A DNA stretch of 64,000 bases from Acuticoccus mangrovi (GTDB lineage: Bacteria > Pseudomonadota > Alphaproteobacteria > Rhizobiales > Amorphaceae): assembly GCF_016411865.1 (NCBI RefSeq), contig NZ_JAEKJA010000007.1, forward strand, positions 310,001-374,000. The letters run 5' to 3'. The first letter of the stretch is position 1, and each line of letters starts with the position of its first letter. Below are positions 25,175 through 34,333 of this stretch, piece after piece. The translations under genes were made by a program, and so were the position numbers. The notes beneath the pieces are model-generated. The model saw only the letters and a list, made by a program, of their open reading frames with translations, had not been told where the DNA came from and searched no databases.

Positions 25175-26491
25175 TCAGAGCCCGCGGCCGGGAATCCAGT
25201 CGGTGCCGGCAAGCGGCACGCCCGCCATCGCCGCCGCCTCGATGGTGAGGGCGACGAGGTCCTCCGGCTCCAGATTGTGCACGTGCGACTTGCCGCAGGC
25301 ACGGGCGATGGTCTGCGCCTCCAGCGTCAGGACGCCGAGATAGTTGGCGAGGCGGCGGCCGGCGAGCACCGGGTCGAGGCGGCTCGCGAGCTCCGGCCGC
25401 TGGGTGGTGATGCCGGCGGGGTCGTTGCCCTCGTGCCAATCGTCGTAGGCGCCGGCGGTGGTGCCGAGTGCCCGGTACTCCTCCTCCAGCGCCGGGTCGT
25501 TGTCGCCGAGGGCGATCAACGCGGCGGTGCCGATCGAGACGGCGTCGGCGCCGAGCGCCAGCGCCTTGGCGACGTCGGCGCCGGAGCGGATGCCGCCCGA
25601 CACGACGAGCTGCACCTTGCGGTGCATGCCGAGGTCCTCGAGCGCCTTCACCGCGGGCCGGATCGCGGCGAGCGTCGGAATGCCGACATGCTCGATGAAG
25701 ACCTCCTGCGTCGCCGCGGTGCCGCCCTGCATGCCGTCGAGCACGACGACGTCGGCGCCGGACTTCACCGCCAGCGCCACGTCGTAATAGGGGCGGCTCG
25801 CGCCCACCTTCACGTAGATCGGGATCCGCCAGTCGGTGATCTCGCGCAATTCCTCGATCTTGATCTCGAGATCGTCGGGGCCGGTCCAGTCGGGATGGCG
25901 GCAGGCGGAGCGCTGGTCGATGCCCTCCGGCAGGTCGCGCATCTCGGCGACGCGCTCGTTGATCTTCTGTCCGAGCAGCATGCCGCCGCCGCCGGGCTTG
26001 GCGCCCTGGCCCACCACCACCTCGATGGCGTCGGCGCGGCGCAGGTCGTCGGGGCTCATGCCGTAGCGGGAGGGGAGGAGCTGGTAGACGAGCGTCGTGG
26101 AATGGCCGCGCTCCTCCTCCGTCATGCCGCCGTCGCCGGTGGTGGTGGAGGTGCCCATCGCCGAGGCGCCGCGGCCGAGCGCTTCCTTCGCCTGGGCCGA
26201 CAGCGAGCCGAAGCTCATGCCGGCGACGGTGACGGGGATCTTGAGCCGCACCGGCTCGCGGGCGAAGCGGGTGCCGAGCACGACGTCGGTGCCGCAGCGC
26301 TCGCGGTAGCCCTCGAGCGGATAGCGCGACACCGAGGCGCCGAGGAAGAGGAGGTCGTCGAAGTGGGGTACGCGGCGCTTCGCCCCGCCGCCGCGGATGT
26401 CGTAGATGCCGGTCGCCGCCGCCCGCTGGATCTCGGAGATCGTGTGCGGGTCGAAGGTGGCGGAGAAGCGGGGCAGCGTCCTGTGGGTCAT
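25175..26491 (-). CDS. glxD: Glutamate-synthase-like FMN protein GlxD/MgsC
   Basis: The 438-residue protein is the stand-alone FMN and 2-oxoglutarate-binding domain of glutamate synthase. It has VAGMSFGSLSAQAKEALGRG, GQGAKPGGGGML, the flavin-site LDGMQGGTAAT and SGGIRSGADVAKALALGAD. In methylotrophs the three-part enzyme built from such proteins (MgsABC) makes N-methylglutamate from methylamine, and the rhizobial GlxBCD set has the same make-up. It is the third gene of glxB-glxC-glxD, 20 bases after glxC. No gamma-glutamylmethylamide synthetase or N-methylglutamate dehydrogenase gene is present, so the amine used is open. Confidence 0.9.
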   Translation of the reverse strand: MTHRTLPRFSATFDPHTISEIQRAAATGIYDIRGGGAKRRVPHFDDLLFLGASVSRYPLEGYRERCGTDVVLGTRFAREPVRLKIPVTVAGMSFGSLSAQAKEALGRGASAMGTSTTTGDGGMTEEERGHSTTLVYQLLPSRYGMSPDDLRRADAIEVVVGQGAKPGGGGMLLGQKINERVAEMRDLPEGIDQRSACRHPDWTGPDDLEIKIEELREITDWRIPIYVKVGASRPYYDVALAVKSGADVVVLDGMQGGTAATQEVFIEHVGIPTLAAIRPAVKALEDLGMHRKVQLVVSGGIRSGADVAKALALGADAVSIGTAALIALGDNDPALEEEYRALGTTAGAYDDWHEGNDPAGITTQRPELASRLDPVLAGRRLANYLGVLTLEAQTIARACGKSHVHNLEPEDLVALTIEAAAMAGVPLAGTDWIPGRGL

Positions 26492-26511
26492 GTCGGGCTC
26501 GGATGGCGGGC

Positions 26512-27192
26512 TCAGTAGGCGTCGAGGTTGTCGACCTTGAAGTGGTAGAGGCTGCGGGCCGAGGCGTAGAGGCGGAAGTCGCCGGGATCGGCGAGCCCCG
26601 CCTCGTCGAGCACGGCGGCGAGGGCGGCGCGGTCGTCGTCCCCCATCGTCGTCTCGACGCAGTCGGCGCCGAGGCTCGCGACCGTCCCGCGCACGAAGAG
26701 CCGCGCCTCGTAGAGCGAATCGCCCAACGCCTCGCCGGCGTCGCCGAACACGACGAGATTGCCCTTCTGCGCCATGAACGCGCTCATCGGCCCCACCGAG
26801 CCCTTCACCACGATGTCGATCCCCTTCATGGAGATGCCGCAGCGCGCCGCCGCGTTGCCCTCGATGACGAGGAGCCCGCCGCGGCCCGACGCGCCCGCCG
26901 ACTGGCTGGCGTCGCCCTTCACCGTCACCCGGCCCGACATCATGTTCTCGGCGACGCCCACCCCGGCGTTGCCGCGAATGGTGACGTCGGCGTCCTTGTT
27001 CATGCCGGCGCAGTAGTAGCCGACATGGCCCTTGAGATCGACGGTGATCGGCACCGTCAGCCCGCAGGCGATGGCGTGGCGGCCGGCGGGGTTCTCCACG
27101 TTCCAATGGGTGTCGTTGGTGTCGACGGGAAGGGCGTGGAGGGCGGCGTTCAGTTCGCGCAGCGGGCGGTCGGCAAGGTCGAAGTAGCTCAC
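26512..27192 (-). CDS. glxC: GXGXG-repeat protein GlxC/MgsB
   Basis: The 226-residue protein corresponds to the C-terminal beta-helix (GXGXG) domain of glutamate synthase. Repeats such as GNAGVGVAENMMSGRVTVKG, GRGGLLVIEGNAAARCGISM and KGNLVVFGDAGEALGDSLY show the regular glycine spacing of that helix. It has no catalytic residues of its own and links the amidotransferase and FMN subunits. The GTG start at 27192 overlaps the glxB stop by four bases (GTGA), so the proteins are made together. Confidence 0.9.
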   Translation of the reverse strand: MSYFDLADRPLRELNAALHALPVDTNDTHWNVENPAGRHAIACGLTVPITVDLKGHVGYYCAGMNKDADVTIRGNAGVGVAENMMSGRVTVKGDASQSAGASGRGGLLVIEGNAAARCGISMKGIDIVVKGSVGPMSAFMAQKGNLVVFGDAGEALGDSLYEARLFVRGTVASLGADCVETTMGDDDRAALAAVLDEAGLADPGDFRLYASARSLYHFKVDNLDAY

Positions 27193-28076
27193 TCCGGACG
27201 CTCCCAGGCGTAGACGCGGCCCGGCTCGGGCTCGAAGAGGTGCGCGTCCTCGATGCCGGGAAGGCCCGCCAGCGCGCGGAACTCGGAGCCGAAGGCGACA
27301 TAGTCGTCGGTCTCGGCCATCACCGCCGGCTTGCAGGCGATGGGGTCGCGCAGCACCGCGAAGCCGGTGCGGGTGCCGACGAGGAAGGTGTAGAAGCCGT
27401 CGAGGTCGGCGAGGGCGGCGGTCAGCGCCTCCTCCAGCGAGGCGCCCTCGCGCATGCGAAAGGTGAGGTAGCCGGCGGCGACCTCCGAATCGTTCTCGGT
27501 CTCGAAGGCGATGCCCTCGCGGACGAGCATGCGGCGCACGCCGTTGTGGTTCGACAGCGAGCCGTTGTGGACGAGGCACTGGTCGGGCCCGGTCGAGAAG
27601 GGATGGGCGCCGCGCGTGGTGACGGCCGACTCCGTCGCCATGCGGGTGTGGCCGACGGCGTGGGTGCCGGCCATCGCCGGCAGGTCGAAGGCGGCGGCGA
27701 CCGCCTCGGGGCGGCCGACTTCCTTGTAGAGCTCCATGCGACGGCCGGCGCCGACGACGGCGACGCCGCTCTCGGCGAGGAGGGCGCGGGCGGCTATCTC
27801 GTCCCTCTCCGGCACGCTGACGACGATGTGGGTGTCGCGGCGGACGGGCCGCACCTCGCCGAAGCGGGCGGCAAGCGCCGCGAGCGCCCCGTCGCGGGCG
27901 GCGGCGTCCGGACTCCGCAGGGTGAGCTTGAGGCGGCCGGTGTCGGCGCCATAGACGGCGAAGCCGGCGCTGTCGGGGCCGCGATCGCCCATCACCGCCA
28001 GCATCTGGGCGGTGAGCGCGCCGACGTGCGCTTCGAGCGACGGCGATTTAGCGAACAGTCCCACGATGCCACACAT
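27189..28076 (-). CDS. glxB: Class II glutamine amidotransferase GlxB/MgsA
   Basis: The 295-residue protein begins MCGIVGLF. Cys2 is therefore the N-terminal nucleophile that takes ammonia from glutamine once Met is removed. Further class II motifs are MGDRGPDSAGFAVYG, VGHTRMATESAVT and LVHNGSLSNHNGVRR. The ATG at 28076 is fixed by the Cys2 rule. It is the first gene of glxBCD. About 57 bases upstream begins a good promoter with an adjacent inverted repeat, and the gene before it is a cupin-type regulator on the same strand. Confidence 0.92.
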   Translation of the reverse strand: MCGIVGLFAKSPSLEAHVGALTAQMLAVMGDRGPDSAGFAVYGADTGRLKLTLRSPDAAARDGALAALAARFGEVRPVRRDTHIVVSVPERDEIAARALLAESGVAVVGAGRRMELYKEVGRPEAVAAAFDLPAMAGTHAVGHTRMATESAVTTRGAHPFSTGPDQCLVHNGSLSNHNGVRRMLVREGIAFETENDSEVAAGYLTFRMREGASLEEALTAALADLDGFYTFLVGTRTGFAVLRDPIACKPAVMAETDDYVAFGSEFRALAGLPGIEDAHLFEPEPGRVYAWERPE

Positions 28077-28132
28077 GGCGCGTCCTCGTGCTGGGCGGCG
28101 CGACCCGGAGAGGGCGCGTCGCAACGTCCATC

Positions 28133-28180
28133 GCGATACTCCCGGCCGGCGAGGTCGTCAACGCGGGGAAACAACGTTTC
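28133..28180 (-). promoter_or_regulatory. glxBCD promoter with adjacent inverted repeat
   Basis: On the minus strand TTGACG (28156-28161) is 17 bases from TATCGC (28133-28138). Directly upstream of the -35 box is GAAAC-AAC-GTTTC (28168-28180), a 5-bp inverted repeat. That position suits an activator or regulator site. The cupin-type regulator encoded just upstream is the natural candidate. Confidence 0.55.
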
Positions 28181-28194
28181 TTCTTGGGAAAGAT

Positions 28195-28815
28195 CTAGAG
28201 TTCGCGCGGATAGACGATGATGGAGAGATAGCGCGTCGGGCGGACGACGAACTCAGCCGGTCCGTGCGCGGCGGCGGGGTTGAAGAGCAGCGTGTCGCCG
28301 GGGCGCAGATGGTAGGACTTCGCGCCGTGGAGGTAGACCACCTCGCCCTCCAGCATGTGGATCAGCTCGGCGCCGGCGTGCTGGAAGCCGGTGTAGGGCT
28401 GGGCGTCGTCGTGGAAGGAGATGAGATAGGGCTCGACGGTGATGTCGCCGTTGAGGGCGTGGCCGAGCAGCTCGTAGACATGACCGGCACGGGTGCCGCG
28501 GCGCTCGATGTGGACGCCCTGGCCGGCCGGCACGAAGGAGCAGTCGCGCTCCTCCTCGAACTCGCTGAAGAGGGTGGAAAGGGGCACGTTGAGCGCGCCC
28601 GCCAGCGCCTGCAGGCTGGTGAGGGACGGCGAGGTTTGGCCGTTCTCGATCTTCGACAGCATGCCGATCGAGAGGCCGCAGGCGTGGGCGAGGTCGGCGA
28701 CGGAGAGGTCGCGCTGGCGCCGCAGCCGACGGACGTGGGCGCCGAGCGCGCGCTCCAGCGAGCGGTCGACGGCGGGTGGGGCGCCCGATGCGGTGTCGGC
28801 CTGCCGTTCAGCCAC
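28195..28815 (-). CDS. XRE-family regulator with C-terminal cupin domain
   Basis: The 206-residue protein has an XRE helix-turn-helix (about residues 25-80, RRLRRQRDLSVADLAHACGL then SIGMLSKIENGQTSPSL) and a cupin sensor domain (about 120-200, with HAGAELIHMLEGEVVYLHG and RPGDTLLFNPAAAHG). This pairing is typical of regulators of amine and amino-acid use. Its GTG start overlaps the end of the amidase gene by 8 bases. It precedes glxBCD and probably controls that operon, its own gene, or both. Confidence 0.9.
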   Translation of the reverse strand: MAERQADTASGAPPAVDRSLERALGAHVRRLRRQRDLSVADLAHACGLSIGMLSKIENGQTSPSLTSLQALAGALNVPLSTLFSEFEEERDCSFVPAGQGVHIERRGTRAGHVYELLGHALNGDITVEPYLISFHDDAQPYTGFQHAGAELIHMLEGEVVYLHGAKSYHLRPGDTLLFNPAAAHGPAEFVVRPTRYLSIIVYPREL

Positions 28816-30187
28816 GGAGCGCCGTCACTCCTGCTTCGAGCAGCGCCTTGCCGACGCCGAGGAGGCGGTCCTCGCGTCCGGTGCCGGCGATGATCTGGAG
28901 GCCGATCGGGAGCGAGCCCGCCGGTGCGGGAAGCGGCACCGCGAGGGCGGGCAGGCCCGCGGCGTTGACCCAGCCGGTATAGACGGCGTGGCCGCGCGGG
29001 CCGACCGCATGTCCGTCGATCACCGGCGGGAACGCCTCCGCCTTGGGCCAAGGCTGCGCGGCGGTGGCGGGCGTGATCAAGAGATCGACGTCGGCGAAGG
29101 TCTCGCGCGCCGCCTCGCGCAGGAGGCGCACGCGGGTGACGATCTCGTAGAGGTGGGTGGCGGGAAGCGCGGCCGCCTCGGCGGCGAGGGCGCGGTAGCG
29201 CTCGGTGGCGCGCGCGGCCATCTCCGGATCGGCGGCGAAGGCGTGGGCGAGGCCGATCGCGGAGATGTCGCGCCATACCTCGATGATCGGGTCGGTATCG
29301 AGGGGGAGGGGTCCCTCCTCGATCCGCCAGCCGGCGGCGGCGAGGCCTTCCACGGCGGTGCGGCAGGTCGCGGCGATCACTGGATCGAGTGGCGCGTCGC
29401 CGAGCCGCTCGACATAGCGCACGCGCCAGGGATGGCGCCGCTCGGGGGCGGGCTCCCGCGCCGACAGCACCCGGTCGAAGAGGATGAGGTCGGCGAGCGA
29501 GCGGCACAGCGCGCCGACCACCTCGAAGTCGAGATAGAGGACGGGCAGGCCCGCGGCGCGGGCGTAGTGGTGCGGCGTCGACTTCAGCGTGACAAGGCCG
29601 GTGTGGCCGGCGGGGCGGCGCAGCGAGCCGCCGCCGTCGGTGCCGATGCCGACGGGCACCACGCCCGCGGCGACCGACGCCGCCGCCCCGCCGGAGGAGC
29701 CGCCGGGGGTGAGGTCCGGCGCGTGCGGATTGCCCGTCGCGCCGTAGACGCTGTTCGCGGTGTAGCCCTCCAGGCAGAATTCCGGCACGTTGGTCTTGCC
29801 GAGGAAGACGGCGCCGGCGGCGCGCAGCCGGGCGACGGGCAGCTCGTCGTGAGCGGCGATGCGCTCGGCGAGAGCGGGCGTGCCGAAGCTCGCGCTCATG
29901 CCGGCGGCGACGAGGTTGTCCTTCAGCGTGATCGGCACGCCGTCGAGCGGCCCGACCGGGCTGCCGGCGCGCCAGCGGGCGGCGCTCGCCTTCGCGTCGG
30001 CGCGGGCGGCGGGGTTCATCACCGTCATCGCGTTGATGCGCGGGTCGATGGCGGCAAGGCGCGCCTCGGCGCGCGCGAGAGCGGCGACGGGATCGTCGGA
30101 GCCCGCGCCGAAGGCGGCGAGGAGGTGCGTGGCGTCGGCCGCCGAAAGATCAGCGTCGGCGGGCCCGTCGATGGGGGTGCTGGTCAT
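28808..30187 (-). CDS. Amidase of the amidase-signature family
   Basis: The 459-residue protein has the Ser-cisSer-Lys triad of the amidase signature family: Lys in VPITLKDNLVAAG, the glycine-serine run PGGSSGGAAASVAAG, and GTDGGGSLRRPA. These enzymes hydrolyse carboxamides to acids and ammonia. The start at 30187 gives a normal family N-terminus. The gene overlaps the cupin-regulator gene and probably shares its transcript with it, which suggests the substrate is connected with the amine metabolism of the glx genes. It could also be a GatA-like paralogue, but no gatB or gatC is nearby. Confidence 0.88.
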   Translation of the reverse strand: MTSTPIDGPADADLSAADATHLLAAFGAGSDDPVAALARAEARLAAIDPRINAMTVMNPAARADAKASAARWRAGSPVGPLDGVPITLKDNLVAAGMSASFGTPALAERIAAHDELPVARLRAAGAVFLGKTNVPEFCLEGYTANSVYGATGNPHAPDLTPGGSSGGAAASVAAGVVPVGIGTDGGGSLRRPAGHTGLVTLKSTPHHYARAAGLPVLYLDFEVVGALCRSLADLILFDRVLSAREPAPERRHPWRVRYVERLGDAPLDPVIAATCRTAVEGLAAAGWRIEEGPLPLDTDPIIEVWRDISAIGLAHAFAADPEMAARATERYRALAAEAAALPATHLYEIVTRVRLLREAARETFADVDLLITPATAAQPWPKAEAFPPVIDGHAVGPRGHAVYTGWVNAAGLPALAVPLPAPAGSLPIGLQIIAGTGREDRLLGVGKALLEAGVTALRG

Positions 30188-30403
30188 GGAAGGGAGGATG
30201 CACCGGCTTCCCGGGACGGACAACCTCGCTGCGTCGCGAGCCCGCTGTCGCGCGGAGCAGGCGAGACGATGCCGACCCCCTCCGCGCCCGTCGATTCCAC
30301 GCCATCCTCATGCTTGAAGTGGACAAAATCATCCCGGCCTGTCAGGCGATGGCCCGCGCGGGCGCGCAGGGGCGCCGATCGCGATCGACGAGGAGTGCGC
30401 TGA

Positions 30404-31561
30404 GTGAGTGAGTACGGACCCGAGCTTCGCGCCCATTTCGGGCTCGAGGATGGCGTGACCTATCTGAACCACGGCGCCTACGGCCTCACGCCCCTCGAGG
30501 TGATGAAGGCGCAGCGCAACTGGCGTCAGAGGATCGAGCGCCAGCCGGCCCGGTTCTATGCGAACGAGCTGCCCGACCTCATCCGCAAGGCGATCGCCCC
30601 ACTCGCACGCCTCGTCGGGGCCGATCCGGAGCGGACCGTGCTGTTGGAGAATACGACCGCCGGCCTCAACGCGGTGCTGCGCTCGCTGAGCTTCGCCCCC
30701 GGCGAGCGGGTGGTGACGACGAGCCACGTCTACGATTCGGCCCGCGAGATCGTGCGCTACCGGGGCCTGCGCACCGGGGTGGAGCTCGTAGAGGTGCCGG
30801 TGCCGATGCCGCTCACCGATCACGCGGAGATCCTGGAGCCGCTCGTCGCGGAGCTGACGCCGCGCACCCGGCTCGTCATCATCGATCACGTCACCTCGCC
30901 GTCGGCGCTGATCATGCCGGTGGCGGAGATCGTCGCGGCCTGCCGGGAGCGCGGCATTCCGGTGCTCGTCGACGGCGCCCACGCCCCGGGCATGCTCGAT
31001 CTCGACGTGACGGCGATCGGCGCCCACTGGTACGTCGGCAATGCCCACAAGTGGCTCTCCTCGGCGAAGGGGGCGGCCTTCCTCGTCGCCGCGCCCGACG
31101 CGCCGCCGATCCATCCGGCGGTGATCAGCCACGCCTACGGTCAGGGACTCGTCGCCGAGTTCGGCAAGATCGGCACCCGCGACCCCTCCGCCTGGCTGAG
31201 CCTGCCGAAGGCGGTGGCGGTGCACGAGCAGCTCGGCGGGGCCAAGATGCGGGCGCGCAACCGCGCCGTCGCCAACGAGGCGGGGACTGCCCTCGCGGCG
31301 GCGCTCGGGACGAGCCTTGCCGGCGGCGACGGCCTCCACGCCGCAATGGTCACGATACGCCTTCCGGACGCCGGCCCCGCGACGCCCGCACGAGCCGCCG
31401 CGATCCGTGACGCCCTCTGGGAGCTGCACCAGACCGAGGTGGCGGTGAAGGCGCTCGGCGAGGCGCTGTTGCTGCGCATTTCGGTGCACGCCTACAACGC
31501 GGCGGAGGAGGTCACGGGCCTCGCCGAGCCGCTCACGGCGATCCTCGCCGAGGGTTCCTGA
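30404..31561 (+). CDS. Class V aminotransferase family PLP enzyme (isopenicillin-N-epimerase-like)
   Basis: The 385-residue protein opens with YLNHGAYGLTPLEVM, which is characteristic of the class V branch that includes isopenicillin N epimerase. The PLP lysine is Lys216 in NAHKWLSSAKGAAF. Upstream, HVTSPSALIMPV and LVDGAHAPGML (the PLP-pyridine Asp) are in their expected places. It starts with GTG at 30404, eight bases after GGAG. It may be a lyase, desulfurase or epimerase, and the sequence does not decide. It is divergent from the amidase gene across 216 bases. Confidence 0.85.
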   Translation: MSEYGPELRAHFGLEDGVTYLNHGAYGLTPLEVMKAQRNWRQRIERQPARFYANELPDLIRKAIAPLARLVGADPERTVLLENTTAGLNAVLRSLSFAPGERVVTTSHVYDSAREIVRYRGLRTGVELVEVPVPMPLTDHAEILEPLVAELTPRTRLVIIDHVTSPSALIMPVAEIVAACRERGIPVLVDGAHAPGMLDLDVTAIGAHWYVGNAHKWLSSAKGAAFLVAAPDAPPIHPAVISHAYGQGLVAEFGKIGTRDPSAWLSLPKAVAVHEQLGGAKMRARNRAVANEAGTALAAALGTSLAGGDGLHAAMVTIRLPDAGPATPARAAAIRDALWELHQTEVAVKALGEALLLRISVHAYNAAEEVTGLAEPLTAILAEGS

Positions 31562-31811
31562 CCGCCCCTCCATCAAATCGTGTTCCCGTTCTGCGGTCCG
31601 GTCGTCGACACGCGGCGTCTTTGGATGGACACTGCGGCGAGATCGGAGGGAACGGGCGTCGCCACCGCTCGATCATCGGCGTTGCGCCGACCCGCCCCTC
31701 TCTCGGGCTGACGATCGGCGACGATGGTGGGCGAGCGTGCTCGACGGATGGCCCTTGCCCGGCGTTCCGCCTGCCTTGCTGCAGTCGACCGAACCGCGAG
31801 GGCTTTCGCTT

Positions 31812-32513
31812 ATGATCAAGGAAAGCGATGATTCCATAGGCGCCTTCCCGCAGCTCAAGCGGGCGCTCTTGCCGGAGGCCATCGCCGACTCCGTCGCCGA
31901 GGCGATCGCCACACGGCACCTGAAGCCCGGCGAGCGCGTTGTCGAGACGACGCTCGCGGCACGCTACGCGGTGAGCCGCGTGCCGATCAGGGAAGCGCTC
32001 AAGATCCTGCAGACTCAAGGGGTGCTCGTCGGCCGCAGCCACCGCGGCTACTCGGTCGCCTCGTTCGGGCCGGAAAAGGTGTCCCAGGTGTTCGAGGTGC
32101 GCCTCATCCTGGAGACGCTGCTGTTGCGCGACGCGCTCGAGAACTACCGCGCCGGCCACAGCGATCGCGATCCGCTCGACGTCGCGATCGGACAGATGCG
32201 GATGGCGGCGCGGGCCGGCGATCGGCGTGCGATACTCGCGGCCGACGTACGCTTCCACCGCGCGATCTCCGATGCGGCGTGCAACGAGGTGACCGGGCTG
32301 TTGTGGAGCGCCATCGCCCGGCACGTCCTCATCATCTTCAACCTCGCCCAGCTCGAGGACATCGACCTGACGGTGCTGGTGCGCCGCCACGAGGCACTGC
32401 GCGACTTCATCGACGCGGAGGTCGAGCGGCCCGACCCGCAGGTCGACCTACAGGCGGTGCTGGAGGCGCACTTCATGCCCTGGCGCAAGGGCATGGAGAC
32501 GGCGGCGGAATGA
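31812..32513 (+). CDS. GntR-family regulator, FCD subfamily
   Basis: The 233-residue protein has an N-terminal winged helix (about residues 18-85) with the GntR signature RYAVSRVPIREALKILQTQG. A C-terminal helical FCD ligand domain carries metal-site residues, among them ADVRFHRAI. FCD regulators usually repress nearby genes for sugar-acid or amino-acid breakdown and respond to an organic acid. The start at 31812 has a weak GAGGG upstream. An upstream in-frame start would add 25 residues of unlikely sequence. Its targets may be the SDR and deacetylase genes that follow on the other strand. Confidence 0.88.
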   Translation: MIKESDDSIGAFPQLKRALLPEAIADSVAEAIATRHLKPGERVVETTLAARYAVSRVPIREALKILQTQGVLVGRSHRGYSVASFGPEKVSQVFEVRLILETLLLRDALENYRAGHSDRDPLDVAIGQMRMAARAGDRRAILAADVRFHRAISDAACNEVTGLLWSAIARHVLIIFNLAQLEDIDLTVLVRRHEALRDFIDAEVERPDPQVDLQAVLEAHFMPWRKGMETAAE

Positions 32514-32564
32514 GCGCGGCCCCGCGTGGGGCGGAAGGTGGGGGCCGCTCCTGTCGGCCGTGGG

Positions 32565-33305
32565 CTATCCGGCGAGCCAGCCGCCGTCCGCCATCAGGCA
32601 GGAGCCGGTGGTGAAGGACGAGGCGTCGGAGGCGAGGAAGAGCGCCGCGCGGGCGATCTCGTCGGGACGGCCGAGCCGGCCCATCGGATGGCGGGCGGTG
32701 GAGCGCTCGCGTGCCCTCTCCGCGTCGCCGGTGCGGGCGAAGGAGCGGGCGAGGAGCGGGGTCTCGATGGCGCCGGGCACGAGGGTGTTCACCCGAATGT
32801 GGTCGGCGGCGTGGTCGAGGGCCATCGTCTTCGCAAGGCTCACCACCGCGCCCTTGCTGGCGATGTAGGCGGCGTTGGAGCGGCCGCCGGCAAGGGCGAG
32901 CTGCGAGGCGATCATGATGATGGAGCCGCCGCCGGAGCGGCCCATCGCCTTCACCGCGGCGCGGGCCCACAGGAAGGTGCCGGTCACGTTGGTGCGCATC
33001 ACCGCCTCCCAGTCGGTGAGCGCGGTGTCGGGCACGGTGGTGCCGGTCGAGAAGGCCGCGGCGGTCACGAGCACGTCCACCCGGCCGAACCGGTCCATGA
33101 TCTCGTCGGCGTTGGTGAGCACGTCGTCTTCGTTGCCGACGTCGCCGGTGAGGGCGAGGGCGACGCCGGGAGGCGCCGGAGCGTCGCTGGTGTCGATGGT
33201 GACCACGAGGGCCCCCGCCTCGGCGAAGAGGTGAGCGCACGCCGCCCCGATGCCCGATGCGCCACCGGTGATCACCGCGACCCGGTGGGAGAGGTTCAGA
33301 TGCAT
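32565..33305 (-). CDS. Short-chain dehydrogenase/reductase
   Basis: The 246-residue classical SDR has the cofactor motif TGGASGIG (residues 13-20), an Asp at the end of the second strand (VVTIDTS), which favours NAD, and the catalytic Ser134, Tyr147 and Lys151 (YIASK). The C-terminal GSCLMADGGWLAG is standard. It starts at 33305 with a poor ribosome site. The gene is convergent with the GntR-type regulator gene. The substrate is probably a sugar or hydroxy acid but cannot be fixed. Confidence 0.9.
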   Translation of the reverse strand: MHLNLSHRVAVITGGASGIGAACAHLFAEAGALVVTIDTSDAPAPPGVALALTGDVGNEDDVLTNADEIMDRFGRVDVLVTAAAFSTGTTVPDTALTDWEAVMRTNVTGTFLWARAAVKAMGRSGGGSIIMIASQLALAGGRSNAAYIASKGAVVSLAKTMALDHAADHIRVNTLVPGAIETPLLARSFARTGDAERARERSTARHPMGRLGRPDEIARAALFLASDASSFTTGSCLMADGGWLAG

Positions 33306-33403
33306 GAGGTTCGGTCCAGATCCATGTGTGTTCTGTTGCCCGCGCACGGGAATGAGCGGGCCGGGCGAGTGAGAGCGGGTTGTCGGCCTGAGCGGGGACG
33401 GAG

Positions 33404-34333
33404 CTAGGGTTCGCCGGGGTAGGGGTGCTTCTGCGACCAGTGGCGGGCAATGTCGGCGCGCCGGCACACCCACACGTCGGGGAGCGCGGCGAGGTGGTCG
33501 AGGAAGCGCTCAAGGCCCGGGAAGCGGCCTGGATGGCCGATGATGCGGCCGTGGAGGCCGACCGACAGCATCCGTGGCGTGTGGGTGCCCTCGCGATAGA
33601 GCGTGTCGAAGGCGTCGCGCAGGAAGGCGAAATAGAGGTCGGCCGTGGCGAGGCCGGAGCGCATCGCCAGAACGTCGTTCGCCATCAGGCTGTAGGGGAC
33701 GATGAGGTGGGGTGCGCCCCCCACCGTCGTCCAGTAGGGCAGATCGTCGGCGTAGGAATCGGAATCGTAGAGGAAGCCGCCTTCCTCGACGAGCAGCCGG
33801 CGGGTGTGGTGGCTCGGCGCGTAGCGGCAATACCATCCCTCGGGGCGGCGCCCCACGGTGCGCTCCGCGGCGGCGATGGTGCGGGCGATGCGATCCCGCT
33901 CCTCGTCCTCGGTGAGGTCCATCGGATATTCCCAGCGCCAGCCGTGGCCGCACAGATCGTAGTCGGCCGCGCCGATGGCGGCGGCGACCTCCGCGTTGCG
34001 CTCCAGCGCCAGGCCGCAGACGTACATCGTCGCCGGTAGGGCGCGCTCCTGCAGCAGCCGGTGGATGCGCCAGAAGCCCACGCGGCTGCCATATTCGAAC
34101 ATCGATTCGGCGCCGAGATCGCGCAGATAGGACTTGCCCGGGCGCGAGAAGGTGAGACCGCCCTCGGTGAACTCGTCGCCGTCGGAAACCGACGGCTCGC
34201 CGCCCTCCTCGATGTTGAGGCAGATGTTGACCGCGATCCGTGCGCCGTTCGGCCAGGCGGCATCGGGCGGGTTCGCCCCGTAGCCCACGAAGTCTCTGTC
34301 GAGATGGGGGGCGAACTGGGCGGGGCGGGTCAT
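33404..34333 (-). CDS. Polysaccharide-deacetylase-fold protein, PuuE (allantoinase) type
   Basis: The 309-residue protein carries the typical PuuE order: RDFVGYGANPPD near the start, NIEEGGEPS, the SRVGFWRIHRLLQERALPAT strand, CGHGWRWEYPM for the metal region, GFLYDSDSYADDLPYW, and ARHWSQKHPYP at the end. PuuE-type enzymes hydrolyse allantoin in purine breakdown, and close relatives act on other cyclic or acylated compounds. A cysteine hydrolase gene upstream on the same strand would fit a ureide pathway. No other purine gene is present, so the substrate is open. Confidence 0.82.
   Translation of the reverse strand: MTRPAQFAPHLDRDFVGYGANPPDAAWPNGARIAVNICLNIEEGGEPSVSDGDEFTEGGLTFSRPGKSYLRDLGAESMFEYGSRVGFWRIHRLLQERALPATMYVCGLALERNAEVAAAIGAADYDLCGHGWRWEYPMDLTEDEERDRIARTIAAAERTVGRRPEGWYCRYAPSHHTRRLLVEEGGFLYDSDSYADDLPYWTTVGGAPHLIVPYSLMANDVLAMRSGLATADLYFAFLRDAFDTLYREGTHTPRMLSVGLHGRIIGHPGRFPGLERFLDHLAALPDVWVCRRADIARHWSQKHPYPGEP

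Noticed and set aside
25277-26518. A 413-codon plus-strand frame opposite glxD
   Set aside because: It is fully antisense to a conserved FMN-domain protein and its translation is Val/Gly/Arg-rich without motifs. It is a composition shadow.
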